A stretch of 64,000 bases of DNA from Cyprinodon diabolis (GCA_030533445.1 CM060081.1:21063611-21127610), one strand, 5' to 3'; shown: positions 12,516 through 24,512, counted from the first letter of the stretch. Made by a program: numbers and translations. Notes: generated by a model not told the origin, from the sequence alone.

Positions 12516-15500
12516 GTTGCGTGACAGGGGTTGGGGTTCTCTTTTACTCCACCAGAGGGAGCCATAGAGGATTTTTGCTGAGACCTGATCAAATGATTGC
12601 ACATCAGCACATCATCTGAGCTCATCTCTCTGGGATAAGAGGACAGGATTGCCAGTCATTCCACACCTGGTACCCCAAGGCGCACACTGAGGATCCTTTG
12701 TGTCTGTTACCAGGATTTCTCCACCAGTACTTTGGAACTGTATCATCTAGAATCACTGACGCCATCTAAAATCTCAGCTCTTTTTGTTAGAGCATTGGAG
12801 CTTTTCCACGGCAGGTTATAGGAGCTCCTCTCGTTTCCCTGCTGATCTGTGAATCCTGTCAAACCCTCTACTGACTGGCTTTCTCTCTGGATTCCTCACA
12901 AATTATTCTGTACCTCTCCCTGGAAGTAAACGTCATCTCCAGTAAGTCATCCCTCCACTGAACTTTCCCTGCATCAAAACTATAATTCACCCTTTCCCTG
13001 CTTCCACTTCAGTTGTCTGGTCTCTTCCTGTTTCCCTCCCACTATCCCCTAGGAAATATTGCAGTTGTTCAGTAAACTTTTACGCTTATTAAGGGTCAGG
13101 AGCTTCCCTATAACCATGAAAATAGAAGTACCAATCCATAAATACTGTAAACTACCTCCATTGGCAGATGAGCTTTGGATTGTGGTAAAGTCAAAAGGAG
13201 GAAAAGAAGCACACTTTGTCAAAAGCCAAGTCTAGGAGAAAAAACAGGAACAAACACTGAAAAGCATAAATTCATTCATCAAAGTGTGATAGACAGCATA
13301 CTCTGTGGAAGTTTACAGATCGGAAAGTCTTTTTTTTTTTTTTTTTTTTTTTTGCAATGCAACCTAAAAAATTTGCAAGAAAACACAAAATATTTTTTAA
13401 GGCAGAGATACTTAAGGGGCTTAAGCACATTCTTCAAGGAGACAGGAAGTAAACAATGAAATTAAGTCAAATCTCTAATACTGGTTTATTGTATTAACCT
13501 AGCTTCCTTAGTGCTGAGGCCTAGCTAAAATCTCCAAACTTTTATATTGTTATTTTGTTTCCTGTATTGTAACACTGGGAATAATACTCCATCCAACATT
13601 TCAGTATTTTAGTTCCAAATTGAAAAACTATTGGAATTGCCATGTGCTGTCTCCATTGAAAACGCTAAAGGCTAAAAAGTTGTTCTTTCTCCCAGAGTTG
13701 AACCAGTAAATGTCATCATTCCTTTCCTGCAGGTCCAGGCTTGGAAATCCTCCCGCCTTCTTGCTGAATGTTCTGGGCAGAACCTTTTTCTTGTGCGGTG
13801 GCTTTGAAATGTTTGCTTAATCAAAAAGCAGGAGCTGACACCGTGTCCGGAAAATACCTCTCTTTCATCTTAAATATACCTTTTTGCCACAAAGCTATAA
13901 GAACATTTTCCCATGAGCTAAATTGCATAATTACACAAAAAACAAAAAACAAAGTGGCACTTTGAAACCTTAACTTAGGGGTTTCAAGACTTAACAATGG
14001 TCTGCTTTAAGGTAAGTAAATTACTTAAATTACTTAAAAGGCTGGGATAAAATCAAACATGTCACAAATAAATGCTATAATTATTTACATTTAAACTTTC
14101 TTTTTGAATCGTTTTTGTTTCATATACTGTCTGTAAAAGATCCAGCATTAGCTATAGTTTTGCATAAATGTAGACATGTTTGCGTCTGGCTTCCCGTCCT
14201 TGAGGCTCTGGCTGTGCATTTGTCCACAGCGTGAACACAGGAGGCTTAGGCCATCTGTGTCGTCCCATTACCTGACTGCCCAAGCGTTTCCTATCTCTAA
14301 TGCCCTTGGCTTAGTTTGAAGACACAAAAAGTTATTGGAAATTTTCAAAAAAAGAGAAGTACCTTGGAATATTTTCAAGGAAATATGAGCCAGGGAGTAT
14401 TTTTTGTGCAAAAAGCTCAAATATGACAAACAGGCTTTTCTAGATATGTTAGTGTGGTGACTCATTCAGTGATTACAGAGCAGTGGTGATGGGTAGTGAA
14501 ACACACAAATTCTAGAAAAGAATCAGAAAAAGAAGATGTTAAAGATGAGGTGTATTCTCTCAGATTCACCTATTAGGTGTTGGAGTCTGATGTCTCTTTG
14601 CAGCAAAGTCTTGGCCACTATCCTGCATTATGCACGGTTGGTTTCATTCTTCTACCTCCCTGTTGTTCCAGAGCAGGTGTCTGCTGCTTGTTAAATATTA
14701 GATGAAGCTACAAGGTGTTAGAGCAGTAGAGAGCAGTTATTGGAGAAATACTACATTATTTATGCAGACACTATGTCTGTCACAGATGTTCTTCCAAGGA
14801 CGGGACTAAACCTTTAACTAAATTTTATTGGTGCGCCTTAAAACATTTAAGGAACAAATAAGACAGCAAATCTCACAAACTTGCTGAATGCTGCCTTCAT
14901 GCAACTTAAAAGCTCAGTATTTATATATAAAAGAACAATTTAGACGTAATTTTACTATTAACCATTAGAGGGCAGAAATTCACAACTTTTCAGGCAACTT
15001 AGAAAATCAGATCTAACAATATGAAAGATTTAAGACAATAAATAAATGTGTTTGCAAACCTAATTACCATTTTATTGGACTTAGCTGTGTACCAACTAAA
15101 ACGATAATCATGACAAATTCCTGCAGAGAATATATAATTTTACTTTATCAGCAGCCCAGCACAATAATCCATGCCTGAAAAATTTTAAAATTCTATTCTT
15201 GGATTTCACTGAATGGTTGGAATGCTGTTGAAGCAGAATGTCCTCTGTTTTGATTCTGACTGAGAACAGCCTGGAGGGAGGAGCCGCTCTGAAAATGAAC
15301 CCATCCTGAACTGTTCGGCTACAACTGTTTTGCAGAAAGGAGCTGAGCGTCTTCTCTGCATGTTTCCTCCCCTGCCACCTTAGTGTCTACACACATTAGG
15401 CTTTTAAAATGCAGGATGTCCAAAGGGCCCCAGCTCTTAAAGGGACCTCAGGTCCTGCGTCTGAAGGAGTTAACTAATCTGCTTTAACTGATCTCACTAA

Positions 15501-16364
15501 GCAGCACAAACGTGGCATCTACCCCATGCAAAAACTGTTCATTTAGCACATCTTAAATTGTTTTTAAGACATTTTTAGCAGATAAGCAATATTTTCCTTT
15601 ATTCTATGTGAAGCCATTTTAGCCTTTTGCCCACAAAAAACTGTGATCTGGTGCTTCGTGTTCTCATATTTATCCAAGTAATGTACATTCTCAGGACTTT
15701 AGTTAAAAAATGGCAGGAAAGCAGTATAATGTAGAGCTAAATAGCAGGCTGACTTATTGCCTTGACTTGGACAAGATAATGCAATGTGGCATTCATATTT
15801 ACCCTTCGAAGTAGAATAGATTAGAATAGATTAACTAAATCTGCCCCCCTGCTCACCCCCCTGCTCACCCATTGTTTGTAAGAACAGGAAAACCTATAGA
15901 CACAAAATGTTTCATTGCTGTAATGATTTTTAGCACTGTGGTCAATTTTCCACCAAAGAAAGAGGGCTGAGAGGAGAACTGAGAAGGCAGAAGAACTGTA
16001 AGTTCTCACAAGAACTCAGAGAAATTTGCCTCACATATAAAAGGGCTTTTTTTTTCATCCAGACAAAAAGGAGAAATAGTTCTGTTGTCAGGTTTACCTG
16101 TGCATGTCCATGACTAGAGGGGCTGTCACCCTGACTGTCTCTAATGACACGGCCAGGTTTGGAGATGCTCCCCAGCAGAGGGGGCTGGAGGACAATATGT
16201 CTTCTGGTTATTCCAGCAGTTCTCTCTTCCCTGCAGTTCAATTCAGAGCATTTCCCCTTACTCACTTCACACTCCCCCCACTCACCGTGAAGCACAAGGC
16301 TGCTGAACCGAGTCTCCTTGATGGGGCCCTTCGCTTTTGAGATGGCCTTCCTTTGCTCTACCGG
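12516..16364. other. No gene recognised; poly-T tract inside
   Basis: Mostly AT-rich. A T-run of about 23 bases lies at about 13330-13353. Frames up to 117 aa (15942-16295, minus) show no domain motif. A short 'ccccctgctcaccc' duplication lies at about 15845-15870. No confident exon chain was found on either strand. Confidence 0.4.
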
Positions 16365-16765
16365 AACAGCTTCAATTTAATTCAATTCAGTTTATTAGCG
16401 CCAATTCACAACACACGTAATCTCAAGGCACCTTACACATACAATTCAACCAGATTATACAGTCAGATTGGTTCAAAGCTTTCTATCTAAGGAAAACCAG
16501 GTGATTGCAGCTGATTGACTCATTGACTCAAAAAGGCATCCCTCACACTAAGCATGCTTCTAGTGACAGTGGAGAGGAAGAACTTCCTTTTACCAAGAAT
16601 AAACCTCCAGTAGAACCAGGCACAGTGTGAGCGGCCATTTGCCGAGGCCGACTGGGGTTCAAGGAGACAGAAGAAGACAGAAAAAGAGGCTCTGAGCCAG
16701 CTCCCTTGTCAGAGGATGAAAGAGAGAGCACACAGTTAGTCACAGTCAGAGAAATTGACTGCACT
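16365..16765 (-). mobile_element. LINE 3' end with TTGAA-type tail
   Basis: It begins 'ttcaatttaattcaattcag', the complement of the LINE's terminal AATTGAA repeats, then 'tttattagcgccaattcaca' and the usual tail blocks. The 3' terminus matches that of the 38.6-42.6 kb copy, which confirms the element's true end. Confidence 0.85.
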
Positions 16766-17010
16766 GTAAAATAGGTATAAGCTGTAAAAGGATCAATTCT
16801 GAGGATACACAGTGGCCTACAGTCAAACTCTCACACCTTTTCCTAAAAAGCAGAATTAAAAACAGACAGAAACAATCAGGACATTTGGGAGCAAAGAGGG
16901 CGACACACTTTATCCTTTCCTGCCATGGTTTCCATCTGATGGATAACTGTCCTCATCTCCATTCTTCTTCTTCTTCGAGCTGATCTTTAGATTTTTCTTT
17001 CTTATTGATA

Positions 17011-18258
17011 CACTATATTGCCAAAAGTATTTGCTCACCTGCCTTGACTCACATATGAGCTTAAGTGACATCCCGTTCCTAATCCATAGGGTTCAATATG
17101 ACGTCGGTCCACCCTTTGCAGCTAGAACAGCTTCAACTCTTCTGGGAAGGCTGTCCACAAGGTTTAGGAGTGTGTTTATGGGAATTTTTGACCATTCTTC
17201 CAGAAGCGCATTTGTGAGGTCGCACACTGATGTTGGACGAGAAGGCCTGGCTCTCAGTCTCCGCTCTAATTCATCCCAAAGGTGTTCTATCGGGTTGAGG
17301 TCAGGACTCTGTGCAGGCCAGTCAAGTTCATCCACACCAGACTCTGTCATCCATGTCTTTATGGACCTTGCTTTGTGCACTGGTGCACAGTCATGTTGGA
17401 AGAGGAAGGGGCCAGCTCCAAACTGTTCCCACAAAGTTGGGAGCATGGAATTGTCCAAAATGTCTTGGTATGCTGAAGCATTCAGAGTTCCTTTCACTGG
17501 AACTAAGGGGCCAAGCCCAGCTCCTGAAAAACAACCCCACACCATAATCCCCCCTCCACCAAACTTTACACTTGGCACAATGCAGTCAGACAAGTACCGT
17601 TCTCCTGGCAACCGCCAAACCCAGACCCGTCCATCAGATTGCCAGATGGAGAAGCGCGATTCGTCACTCCAGAGAACGCGTCTCCACTGCTCTAGAGTCC
17701 AGTGGCGGCGTGCTTTACACCACCGCATCCGACGCTTTGCATTGCACTTGGTTATGTATGGCTTGGATGCAGCTGCTCGACCATGGAAACCCATTCCATG
17801 AAGCTCTCTGCGCACTGTTCTTGAGCTAATCTGAAGGCCACATGAAGTTTGGAGGTCTGTAGTGATTGACTCTGCAGAAAGTTGGCGACCTCTTCGCACT
17901 ATGCGCTTCAGCATCCGCTGACCCCGCTCCGTCAGTTTACGTGGCCTACCACTTCGTGGCTGAGTTGCTGTCGTTCCCAAACACTTCCATTTTCTTATAA
18001 TACAGCTGACAGTTGACTGTGGAATATTTAGGAGCGAGGAAATTTCACGACTGGATTTGTTGCACAGGTGGCATCCTATCACAGTTCCACGCTGGAATTC
18101 ACTGAGCTCCTGAGAGCGACCCATTCTTTCACAAATGTTTGTAAAAACAGTCTGCATGCCTAGGTGCTTGAATTTATACACCTGTGGCCATGGAAGTGAT
18201 TGGAACACCTGATTCCAATAATTTGGATGGGTGAGCAAATACTTTTGGCAATATAGTG
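17011..18258 (-). mobile_element. Complete Tc1/mariner transposon (1248 bp)
   Basis: Short perfect terminal inverted repeats of 29 bp begin 'cactatattgccaaaagtat' on both sides (17011-17039 and 18230-18258). They are flanked by TA dinucleotides (17009-17010, 18259-18260), the target duplication expected for Tc1/mariner. One uninterrupted transposase frame fills the interior on the minus strand. The 140 bases at the right end are identical to those of a second copy entering at 63861. All structural parts for mobility are present. Confidence 0.97.
17093..18124 (-). CDS. Tc1-family transposase, full length, intact frame
   Basis: Cut-and-paste DNA transposase, predicted at 343 aa, which is the usual size for Tc1 enzymes. 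The start chosen is the ATG of [10 protein letters not shown]; upstream in-frame codons run into the terminal repeat region and are not part of the family. In order it has a paired-type bipartite helix-turn-helix region (about residues 1-110) with a GRPRKL hinge between the two DNA-binding modules, then a DDE catalytic domain. Catalytic acidic residues are visible in [15 protein letters not shown] and [11 protein letters not shown], with 34 residues between the second D and the E (DD34E). No stop or frameshift interrupts it. Whether it is expressed or active cannot be told from sequence. Confidence 0.96.
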   Translation of the reverse strand: MGRSQELSEFQRGTVIGCHLCNKSSREISSLLNIPQSTVSCIIRKWKCLGTTATQPRSGRPRKLTERGQRMLKRIVRRGRQLSAESITTDLQTSCGLQISSRTVRRELHGMGFHGRAAASKPYITKCNAKRRMRWCKARRHWTLEQWRRVLWSDESRFSIWQSDGRVWVWRLPGERYLSDCIVPSVKFGGGGIMVWGCFSGAGLGPLVPVKGTLNASAYQDILDNSMLPTLWEQFGAGPFLFQHDCAPVHKARSIKTWMTESGVDELDWPAQSPDLNPIEHLWDELERRLRARPSRPTSVCDLTNALLEEWSKIPINTLLNLVDSLPRRVEAVLAAKGGPTSY

Positions 18259-18260
18259 TA

Positions 18261-19344
18261 TTTAAGTCCACTGGAATCCCCATCTGGTAGTCATGCCTGA
18301 GAAGTTTCATGGTCTTCTCTTGCAAGTGCTCTGTGCATTTCCACTTACACTAGTCAGGAGCAACAATTTTAAATCACACTGTGCAACACCACTGACCACT
18401 TCAAACAAAATCCTTAAATGAGGACGGAGGACTAAACAAGTCATTGTTAGATAAAGCAATGTTTAGATGAGCCTTTTTACTAAAACGTGTTGTTTTTTTC
18501 TCCCTCCTTTCATAGTCTGTCCTTTTAATTGGAGAACTGCAGAAAGAGTGCAGAAGAGACCTAAGTCTTCTCTGGATATTAAGCAATGCGTCAGTTGCTC
18601 CACCAGTTGCTGGGCACTGCAAAACAAGGAAAAGGAAACATCTACAGTCTAATAAAAATCAGATAGAAATTTGTGACATAGGATTAATGCAGTATTAGAA
18701 AGTATCGCATAATTGTCTGACCACAGACTTACTTCCTGATACGCAGCGTAATAGGTTTTCTCCAAATATATATGTATGCCAAAAACATGTCATTGAAAGA
18801 CCACCATTGAATTCTATTGGGTATTTATGCTAATTTTTATGCTTTGATCTATGTCAGCATTCTTATAACTAACACAGGCTCCGAAAAGGGTTGAAAATTA
18901 TTCTAGGGGCCCATGAATGAAAGGGTCCCAAAGAGGCCCCTAATACTCACAAAATGAGTAATAAACTAACAATCACTAATATTTTTGTTTTATATGTACA
19001 GGTAACATGTTTTTTTATATATATTTTCAAATTGTCATCACTTTCTCTGCAAACTGCAGCAGAGCAGACAACTTTTTCATAAAAAGAGACAGTTAGCTCC
19101 CCATCTACCCCTTATTGACTATTTATTTCCAAAGACAAATCTTTTTACATTTTACTTTAGCTGTAGTTAATAAATCAGTGCAGGCAAACGTTAAGCAAGC
19201 TGCTCTGCTCAAACATAATACATGTTTCAAACAGTTAAGAAAAGCAGCAGTCTGTCAGCCCCACCGGCACAACAAGGACCGTCTCAGCAAGGAGGTGAAC
19301 AGCTCTGTGTTGAATGAATTGGTTATGAAGGAGAAAAAGCATTT
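18261..19344. other. No gene recognised
   Basis: AT-rich spacer between the Tc1 element and the LTR remnant. Frames are 81 aa or shorter with no motifs. Confidence 0.4.
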
Positions 19345-19540
19345 TCTGCATTTGGGCTAGTAAAACCATCGCATCATGACAGAACGATCCAGCCAACAGA
19401 CTAGCCCAGCAGACTCCTTCTACGCGCTCCTGGAGAACCCGCTCTGTGCCGTCTGGAGACCCCTGAGCCCGCTCTGTGCCGTCTGGAGACCCCTGAGCCT
19501 GCTCTGCATCTTCCAGAGACTCCGGATGTGGAGTTACAAT

Positions 19541-19720
19541 CGGTGGTTCCCTCTGTTCCTGAGGTGGAGCCATAATCGGTGGTTCCCTCTGTTCCTGAGG
19601 TGGAGCCATAATCGGTGGTTCCCTCTGTTCCTGAGGTGGAGCCACAGTCGGTGGCTTTCTCTGTTCCGGATGCGGAGCCGCAGTCGGCGGCTTCCTCTGC
19701 TCTGGATGTGGAGCCGTAGT
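19541..19720. repeat. 36-bp minisatellite inside the LTR element
   Basis: Units start at 19541, 19577, 19613, 19649 and 19685. The first three are almost identical ('cggtggttccctctgttcct' plus 16 bases); the later ones diverge. A separate 30-bp duplication lies just upstream at about 19440-19500. The period is a multiple of three, so stop-free frames run through on both strands (12-residue repeats such as PPQEQREPPIMA on the minus strand), which produces the long but spurious minus-strand frames here. Confidence 0.93.
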
Positions 19721-20009
19721 GGGCGTACCTGTTTGAGCCTGTTGCAGGGCAGCTGGAGCGGAGACGGCGTCCTTCTCGGGGCTTCTTGCTGAAGCGGAGA
19801 CAGTGTTTCTCCCGGTGCTTCCTGCTGAAGCGGAGGTGACGTCCTCCTCCAAGGCCCCTGCAGCTTCTGAGACTCTGCTCTGCTGCCGGTTCCATGGCCG
19901 GCCACCTGAGACTCTTCCTGGCATTCCTGGTTCGCCCTTCGCCCTCCATGGGCGAGTTGTTTTTTTTGGGGGGGGCATCTGGAATCCGCCCTTGAGGGGG
20001 GGGGGGTAC

Positions 20010-20296
20010 TGTTAGGATCCGGGGCTTTGCCCACCAGGGGGCGCCGTGGATCCATGCCTGGGGAGTTTGGGCTCAGCATGGACAGCTGTTTTTTATCTGC
20101 TGATTAGGAAGCTCCCTATATAAGCTGAGTGTGAACTCCCCTCTGAGCTGGATCGTTTGTGTCTTAACTGTGCCACCATGCCTGTCTGAGCTTGAACCTG
20201 CAGCTTCTTGTGAGTTCCAATAAATATTGGACTTTTAATCCTCCCTCTGTGTCTGTGAGTCTGCATTTGGGCTAGTAAAACCATCGCATCATGACA
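20010..20296 (+). repeat. 3' LTR (287 bp)
   Basis: Starts TG (tgttaggatccgg) directly after the polypurine tract and ends CA (catcatgaca). It contains a TATA-like 'ctatataagctg' at about 20115-20127 and an AATAAA at about 20219-20224, a normal LTR promoter/polyadenylation arrangement. Confidence 0.8.
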
Positions 20297-22034
20297 CTTT
20301 AATGGTTTTAAAAGCACTGAAATATAATGTTTGGGCAGTAGTTTCTATTGCTTCACTTTGAAAACAGAGAATACTTCTGATGTGCTGCCTGAGTGACAGC
20401 TCTTAATCTAATCAAAGAGTAATATACATCTTTTTTTTATAAATCAGAAGATCAGCAATCAAAAAGCCTTTTTTTCATCGCAAATCTAATGCCATCACCT
20501 GTGCAGCTACAGTTTTGAAGATAAATCCTTACTCTATGTGGGGAAAGCTGAGCGATTGTACTAAGGGATTGTAGACGGGGGTTACAAGAAGAAGCTTTAT
20601 TTAGCATCATTGTATATTTGCCATTCCTTTACATATCACTTCACAAGTTTTACCTTCAAAGCGTGAAATTTCCTTTCAATACAATATATGGGAAGTCCTG
20701 TTATGTCTTGGTTAATGTGACACAACTTTAGTTAAATATATGCTGATTTTTTATTTTTTTGCTTGGTGCACACTGTTCTACAGACAATAATATTCAAATT
20801 CCAATAAATTATAATAAGCAACTTACCATGTTTTGCTTTGATTGTGTTTTCTGCAGTTTTTTTTTTTATTTCTCCACAGATTTTAAAGGTTTATATTTTC
20901 AAATAGTCTTAAGAGGGATTTATATATTTAAAGAAAGTACTTAATACTTTACATTTCAGTGTCCATATAATCTGTAAAACTTCCTGCATAACTATAATAA
21001 AGCAATTTATCTGCATAAATGAAGTGGAGCACTATGGAGATACCTGTACTGCTCTGCTTGTGAAAGTAAAATCTGTTGGGCTCTTTTTGGCATCAAGACA
21101 ATTATTCTTATTGCCACATTGCCAGAAAGGACACTTTAAAAAATAAAAAATAAAGTCCTTAAAAGAAGAGGACGGTTTTAGAATTTAGAGCATCATAACT
21201 TTGCAAAAAACAATCAAAACGAAATTAATTTCATTGTTTCAGTGCTTCCCTTTACCAACTAACTGTTATGAATTTCTTTTCACAAATATGGGAAGGATAT
21301 GCAGAAAATATCATTAAAGATGAAAGCAATTTCATATTATTAGAATAAGGCTAAAAAGGAGAGGTCCTTAAGACGGTATGGGAGTCAAATCTCTAAACTG
21401 AGGAAAGCTGAAGAGAAAAAGGTTATAAGATCACCTCTTATTACCACAAGTCCCCAGAAGAAATATTGGAGGAAGATAAGTAACATTTAGCTGAGCTTCA
21501 AAACAAAGTCGACAATCAAAACAAGCCCCAGGGTGCCTTTGTTAGAACCAGAATGTCATGGCTAGAGGTTTTCTAACCATGTAGCTCCTTTTCTCTAACA
21601 GCTATTTTTGGAGGTATAAAGCTTAACAGTCTTATAACACTAACACCAAACCAAAAACGTTTTCCTGCTTTTTATTGATAATAGGTGACCTATTTATCTG
21701 CTTAATATAATTTGTAGGATTATGGCTTTGGTTCTGGCCGATAAAATTAAACAGGTCTTGAAAACATTTAAAAACTAGAAAAGCAATCCAAGAGCTCAGA
21801 CATCTGCCAAACAACAAATTTGATCTGATTCATTACCAAATATTATTAAATTGTTTCTTTGGCATGAGGTGAACCTTTGGAAACAAAAATTTTCTTAAAA
21901 TCCTTTCATACGTCAATATAAAAGGCACAGCAAGTTTCAACAGCCTCTGGTCTGCTCTCACCTTCTTCATACGCTCTGTACTCTCCTTTCTTGTTTGATC
22001 AGCAGATCAAGACTTTGAGCGAGGCATGACTCAC
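20297..22034. other. No gene recognised
   Basis: AT-rich. Around 21835-21895 there is a diverged echo of part of the 22.2-kb open frame (see 22035-22370), suggesting an old local duplication. Confidence 0.4.
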
Positions 22035-22370
22035 CTTTCCTGTGTTTTCGTCTTCAGTATAATACTTCTGAACTTTTTTGAGTTCAAACCTGAAGCTGTC
22101 CATAGTCACTGCTGCCACTCTTTGACTTAGGGGGGAATTGCTTGTCCCCCCAAATAATGTTAAAGAATACTTTAAAAAAATTCCACCATCCAGATTATGA
22201 TGTAGATCAAAACTAAAATCTAATGGATTGTTCCTGGGAATGAGGTGTACCTTTGGTAAAAATGTCATCAAAAGCTGTTCATAACTTTTCAAGTTATCCT
22301 GCACACACTTAGACGGACACAAAAACTCTCCTAAAAACATAACCTCATTGGCAGAGATAATGAAACAGTC
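22035..22370 (-). CDS. Unidentified exon-like open frame (112 codons)
   Basis: I do not recognise this protein. On the minus strand an acceptor-like 'ttggttctcag' precedes 22370 and a consensus donor (AAAG/gtgagt) follows 22035. Between them 336 bp stay open in one frame, with phase 0 at both ends. The translation begins DCFIISANEVMFLGEFLC and ends KYYTEDENTGK. It is not low-complexity, contains three cysteines near its N-terminus and shows no transmembrane segment or known motif that I can name. A diverged partial copy of about 60 bp (KVHLMPK versus KVHLIPR) lies at about 21835-21895. It could be an exon of an unassembled gene, a relic of a duplicated gene, or part of an unknown transposon. 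No partner exons were found. Confidence 0.3.
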
Positions 22371-23684
22371 CTGAGAACCAATCACATGTCGAAAACCATC
22401 AGGCTACAGGCCTGTTTCGCAAAGCCATGATAGCATATCAAGCTGTGTTTTTCTGGACATTCTGGTTCAATTTGATCAGCCTAAATACTACGAATAGGTA
22501 TTGTAATTTATTCAAGTACTTTAATTATTTGAACATTATTATGGTATCATATATAATGATTAACTTTATAATTTTCTGTGTGGACATTGTAAATGTTCTT
22601 TTTTGTTTTTGAAGGTAGCTGTTGCTCTATGTTTCACAGAAAGGCCTTTAATAGACTATCATATGTATTAAAAGTGATTAGGGGAATGACTGATAAAGAC
22701 TCAAAGGTGTTGTTCACAGTATCAGGCCACAAATTAGCTCCAAACACATTTATTGTCCTAAAATGCAACCATGCAACAAACAAAACTATGGCTTGAGCAT
22801 TACACAGATTATGTGTTGGACTCTGTTAACTGATTTAGAATGAACTAAACCAAATGGATGTAGGTTATTTTGCTAACACAGTGCCAAATCAAAAATGTAA
22901 TGATCAAAACACAGCAGTTTGTTTTCAGGCTTTTCAGCAACATTTGCTACAACTTTATATTTCAAGCAGATAGATTAGACTATTTAACCAAATAGAGGCT
23001 ATTGAAGAGGGTGATGGAAAAGAAACAACAAAGGCCTGATTTAAGTAAGAGGTTAAGTTTTATCTGAAACTAAAATGTCTTTATTCACCTATCAAACCAT
23101 TTTCTACATCCACACTGTTTTTTCCTGGTTTTCTTCTTTGTGGGTGCTAATGCCTATCTCTAGGATCTAGGTGGTAAGGTACACTGAAAGGAAAGCAAGA
23201 CCAGACATGCTAATCAAATGGCATTTTAGAGCACACTTCCTGTGGTATATACTTGTCTGAATGGTGTAGCACTCAGAGAGAACAGGCACAAAGAGACACA
23301 ACACTTCAACTCCACACATAATGAACAAAATCATTTTGTTTTAGTTTATTCCTTCATGGTAAACATTTCTGATAAAGATAAAATATAAAGACATCATAAT
23401 ATCGTCTGTTTTTATGAACAATTAATTAATTAACTCGCCCTATTGAGCCACACTGCTGGCAGAGAGAAGTCTTTTCATAATATGAACTCATATTCTGAAC
23501 TTGGCTGCTTAATTCGCAAACACAATGTCCTTAAAACTGTGGCTTCATTTGTGTGCAGAAACCTTTGTAAGGGAGGCACATTTCCTCTTTGTGTTAAGTT
23601 TTATCTAAATTCTACATCAATATAAAATGTGACTTTCTATTAAATGAAATAACTTGGAGTGATCAGCTTTTCTAGATGTGTTTT
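22371..23684. other. No gene recognised
   Basis: AT-rich. A region near 23098-23200 ('ggtgctaatgcctatctcta') faintly resembles the Rex3-like tail at 5968-6180. No coding signal was found. Confidence 0.4.
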
Positions 23685-24215
23685 ACCATACCATACCAAC
23701 TTTAATTATGAAGCACTTTACACACCGACAGGACCAAAGTGCTGTACACAATCATAAAATACAATGCAATAATAAAATAGAAAAGATCGAATGTAATGTA
23801 AATAAATATACAGACACAATAAAACAAACCTCTCAGATTGTGCCAAAAGCCAAAGAAAAATATAGCTCTAAAGAAGAGACATTTCTTACGCCCAAAGGAA
23901 GATCATTCCATAGCTTGGGAGCTGCTACAGATAAAGCATGTTCCCCTCTGAGCTTGCACTTTGTCTTTGGCACCTTGAGAAGCAACTGATCAGCTGACCT
24001 AAGGGAATGGGAGGGTGTGTAAGAATGTAACAGCTCAGACAGATAGGGGGTTGCAAGGTCATTAAGAGCTTTAAAACTGCAAAAATGATTTTTGAATTAA
24101 TCCTAAAATGTGCTGGCAACCAGTGTAAGGAAGCTAAAATAGGGCAAATATGGTCAAATTTTCGTGTAACTGTTAAAAGACGTGCAATACTTTCTAATAC
24201 GTTGCTTCATAGAAC
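23685..24215 (-). mobile_element. LINE-derived repeat, 3' region
   Basis: On the plus strand it starts 'ccaactttaattatgaagca' (complement of a common fish LINE 3' end) and continues through 'cgcccaaaggaagatcattc' and 'gtgctggcaaccagtgtaag'. The sequence is collinear with fragments such as 1636-2035. It is non-coding now. Confidence 0.6.
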
Positions 24216-24282
24216 ATATTGATGGAACACAGAACATGTCTATTTAGATCAGTATTCATTGTCTGATGCTCATTGGGGCTCA

Positions 24283-24512
24283 TTAGGGGAGTGGTGGCCA
24301 AGTTATTAGGGCATGGAGCTCGAAATCCTGAGGTTCTGAGTTCGAGCCCCACTCCCACAGACTGTCACTCTGGGTCCCTGAGCAAAAATACCTTTAACCC
24401 CACACTGCTCCCCGGGCACGGCACAATGGCAGCACACTGCTCCCCAAGGGGATGGGTTAGAGAGTGAATTTTGTTGCTCTGTACTTGTGACAGTGCAATG
24501 ACAATAAAAGAT
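24283..24512 (+). mobile_element. tRNA-derived SINE, plus orientation
   Basis: The head is 'agtggtggccaagttattag' (A-box-like) and 'ggttctgagttcgagcccca' (B-box-like). The body shares 'cctgagcaaaaa', 'accccacactgctccc' and 'cactgctccccaagggga' with the minus-oriented copy at 4752-4965. It ends in 'tgacaataaaagataaaaaa'. Confidence 0.85.

Larger units (their letters stand above)
19345..20296 (+). mobile_element. Internally deleted Gypsy-type LTR retrotransposon
   Basis: A 37-bp block at 19345-19381 ('tctgcatttgggctagtaaa' through 'catgaca') is repeated exactly at 20260-20296. The first is read as the end of a truncated 5' LTR and the second as the end of a 287-bp 3' LTR. A G-run polypurine tract (about 19993-20006) precedes the 3' LTR. 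After the 5' remnant, 'agcccagcagactcc' resembles the gag start (xPADS) of Sushi-type Gypsy elements, but the ATG is lost. Protease, reverse transcriptase and integrase are absent, so the 0.63-kb interior is a deletion derivative that could have moved only in trans. Confidence 0.75.

Noticed and set aside
15942..16295. A 117-codon minus frame and the overlapping 78-codon plus frame at 16104-16340
   Set aside because: No domain, signal peptide or splice context. The length is compatible with chance in a slightly GC-richer patch.
17093..18325. A 410-codon version of the Tc1 transposase
   Set aside because: The extra 67 N-terminal codons read through the leader and terminal repeat and beyond the element's TA boundary. 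The family starts at the internal MGRSQEL methionine.
19235..19978. A 247-codon minus-strand frame, proline/glutamate-rich with 12-residue repeats
   Set aside because: It lies across the LTR remnant and its 36-bp minisatellite and is antisense to the element. Other frames are also open because the period is a multiple of three, and no family match is apparent.
24283..24365. Possible tRNA gene (A- and B-box-like motifs)
   Set aside because: The cloverleaf stems do not close, and the motif is followed by a SINE body with an A-rich tail; a second copy exists at 4.8 kb. The same reasoning applies to 8038-8358.
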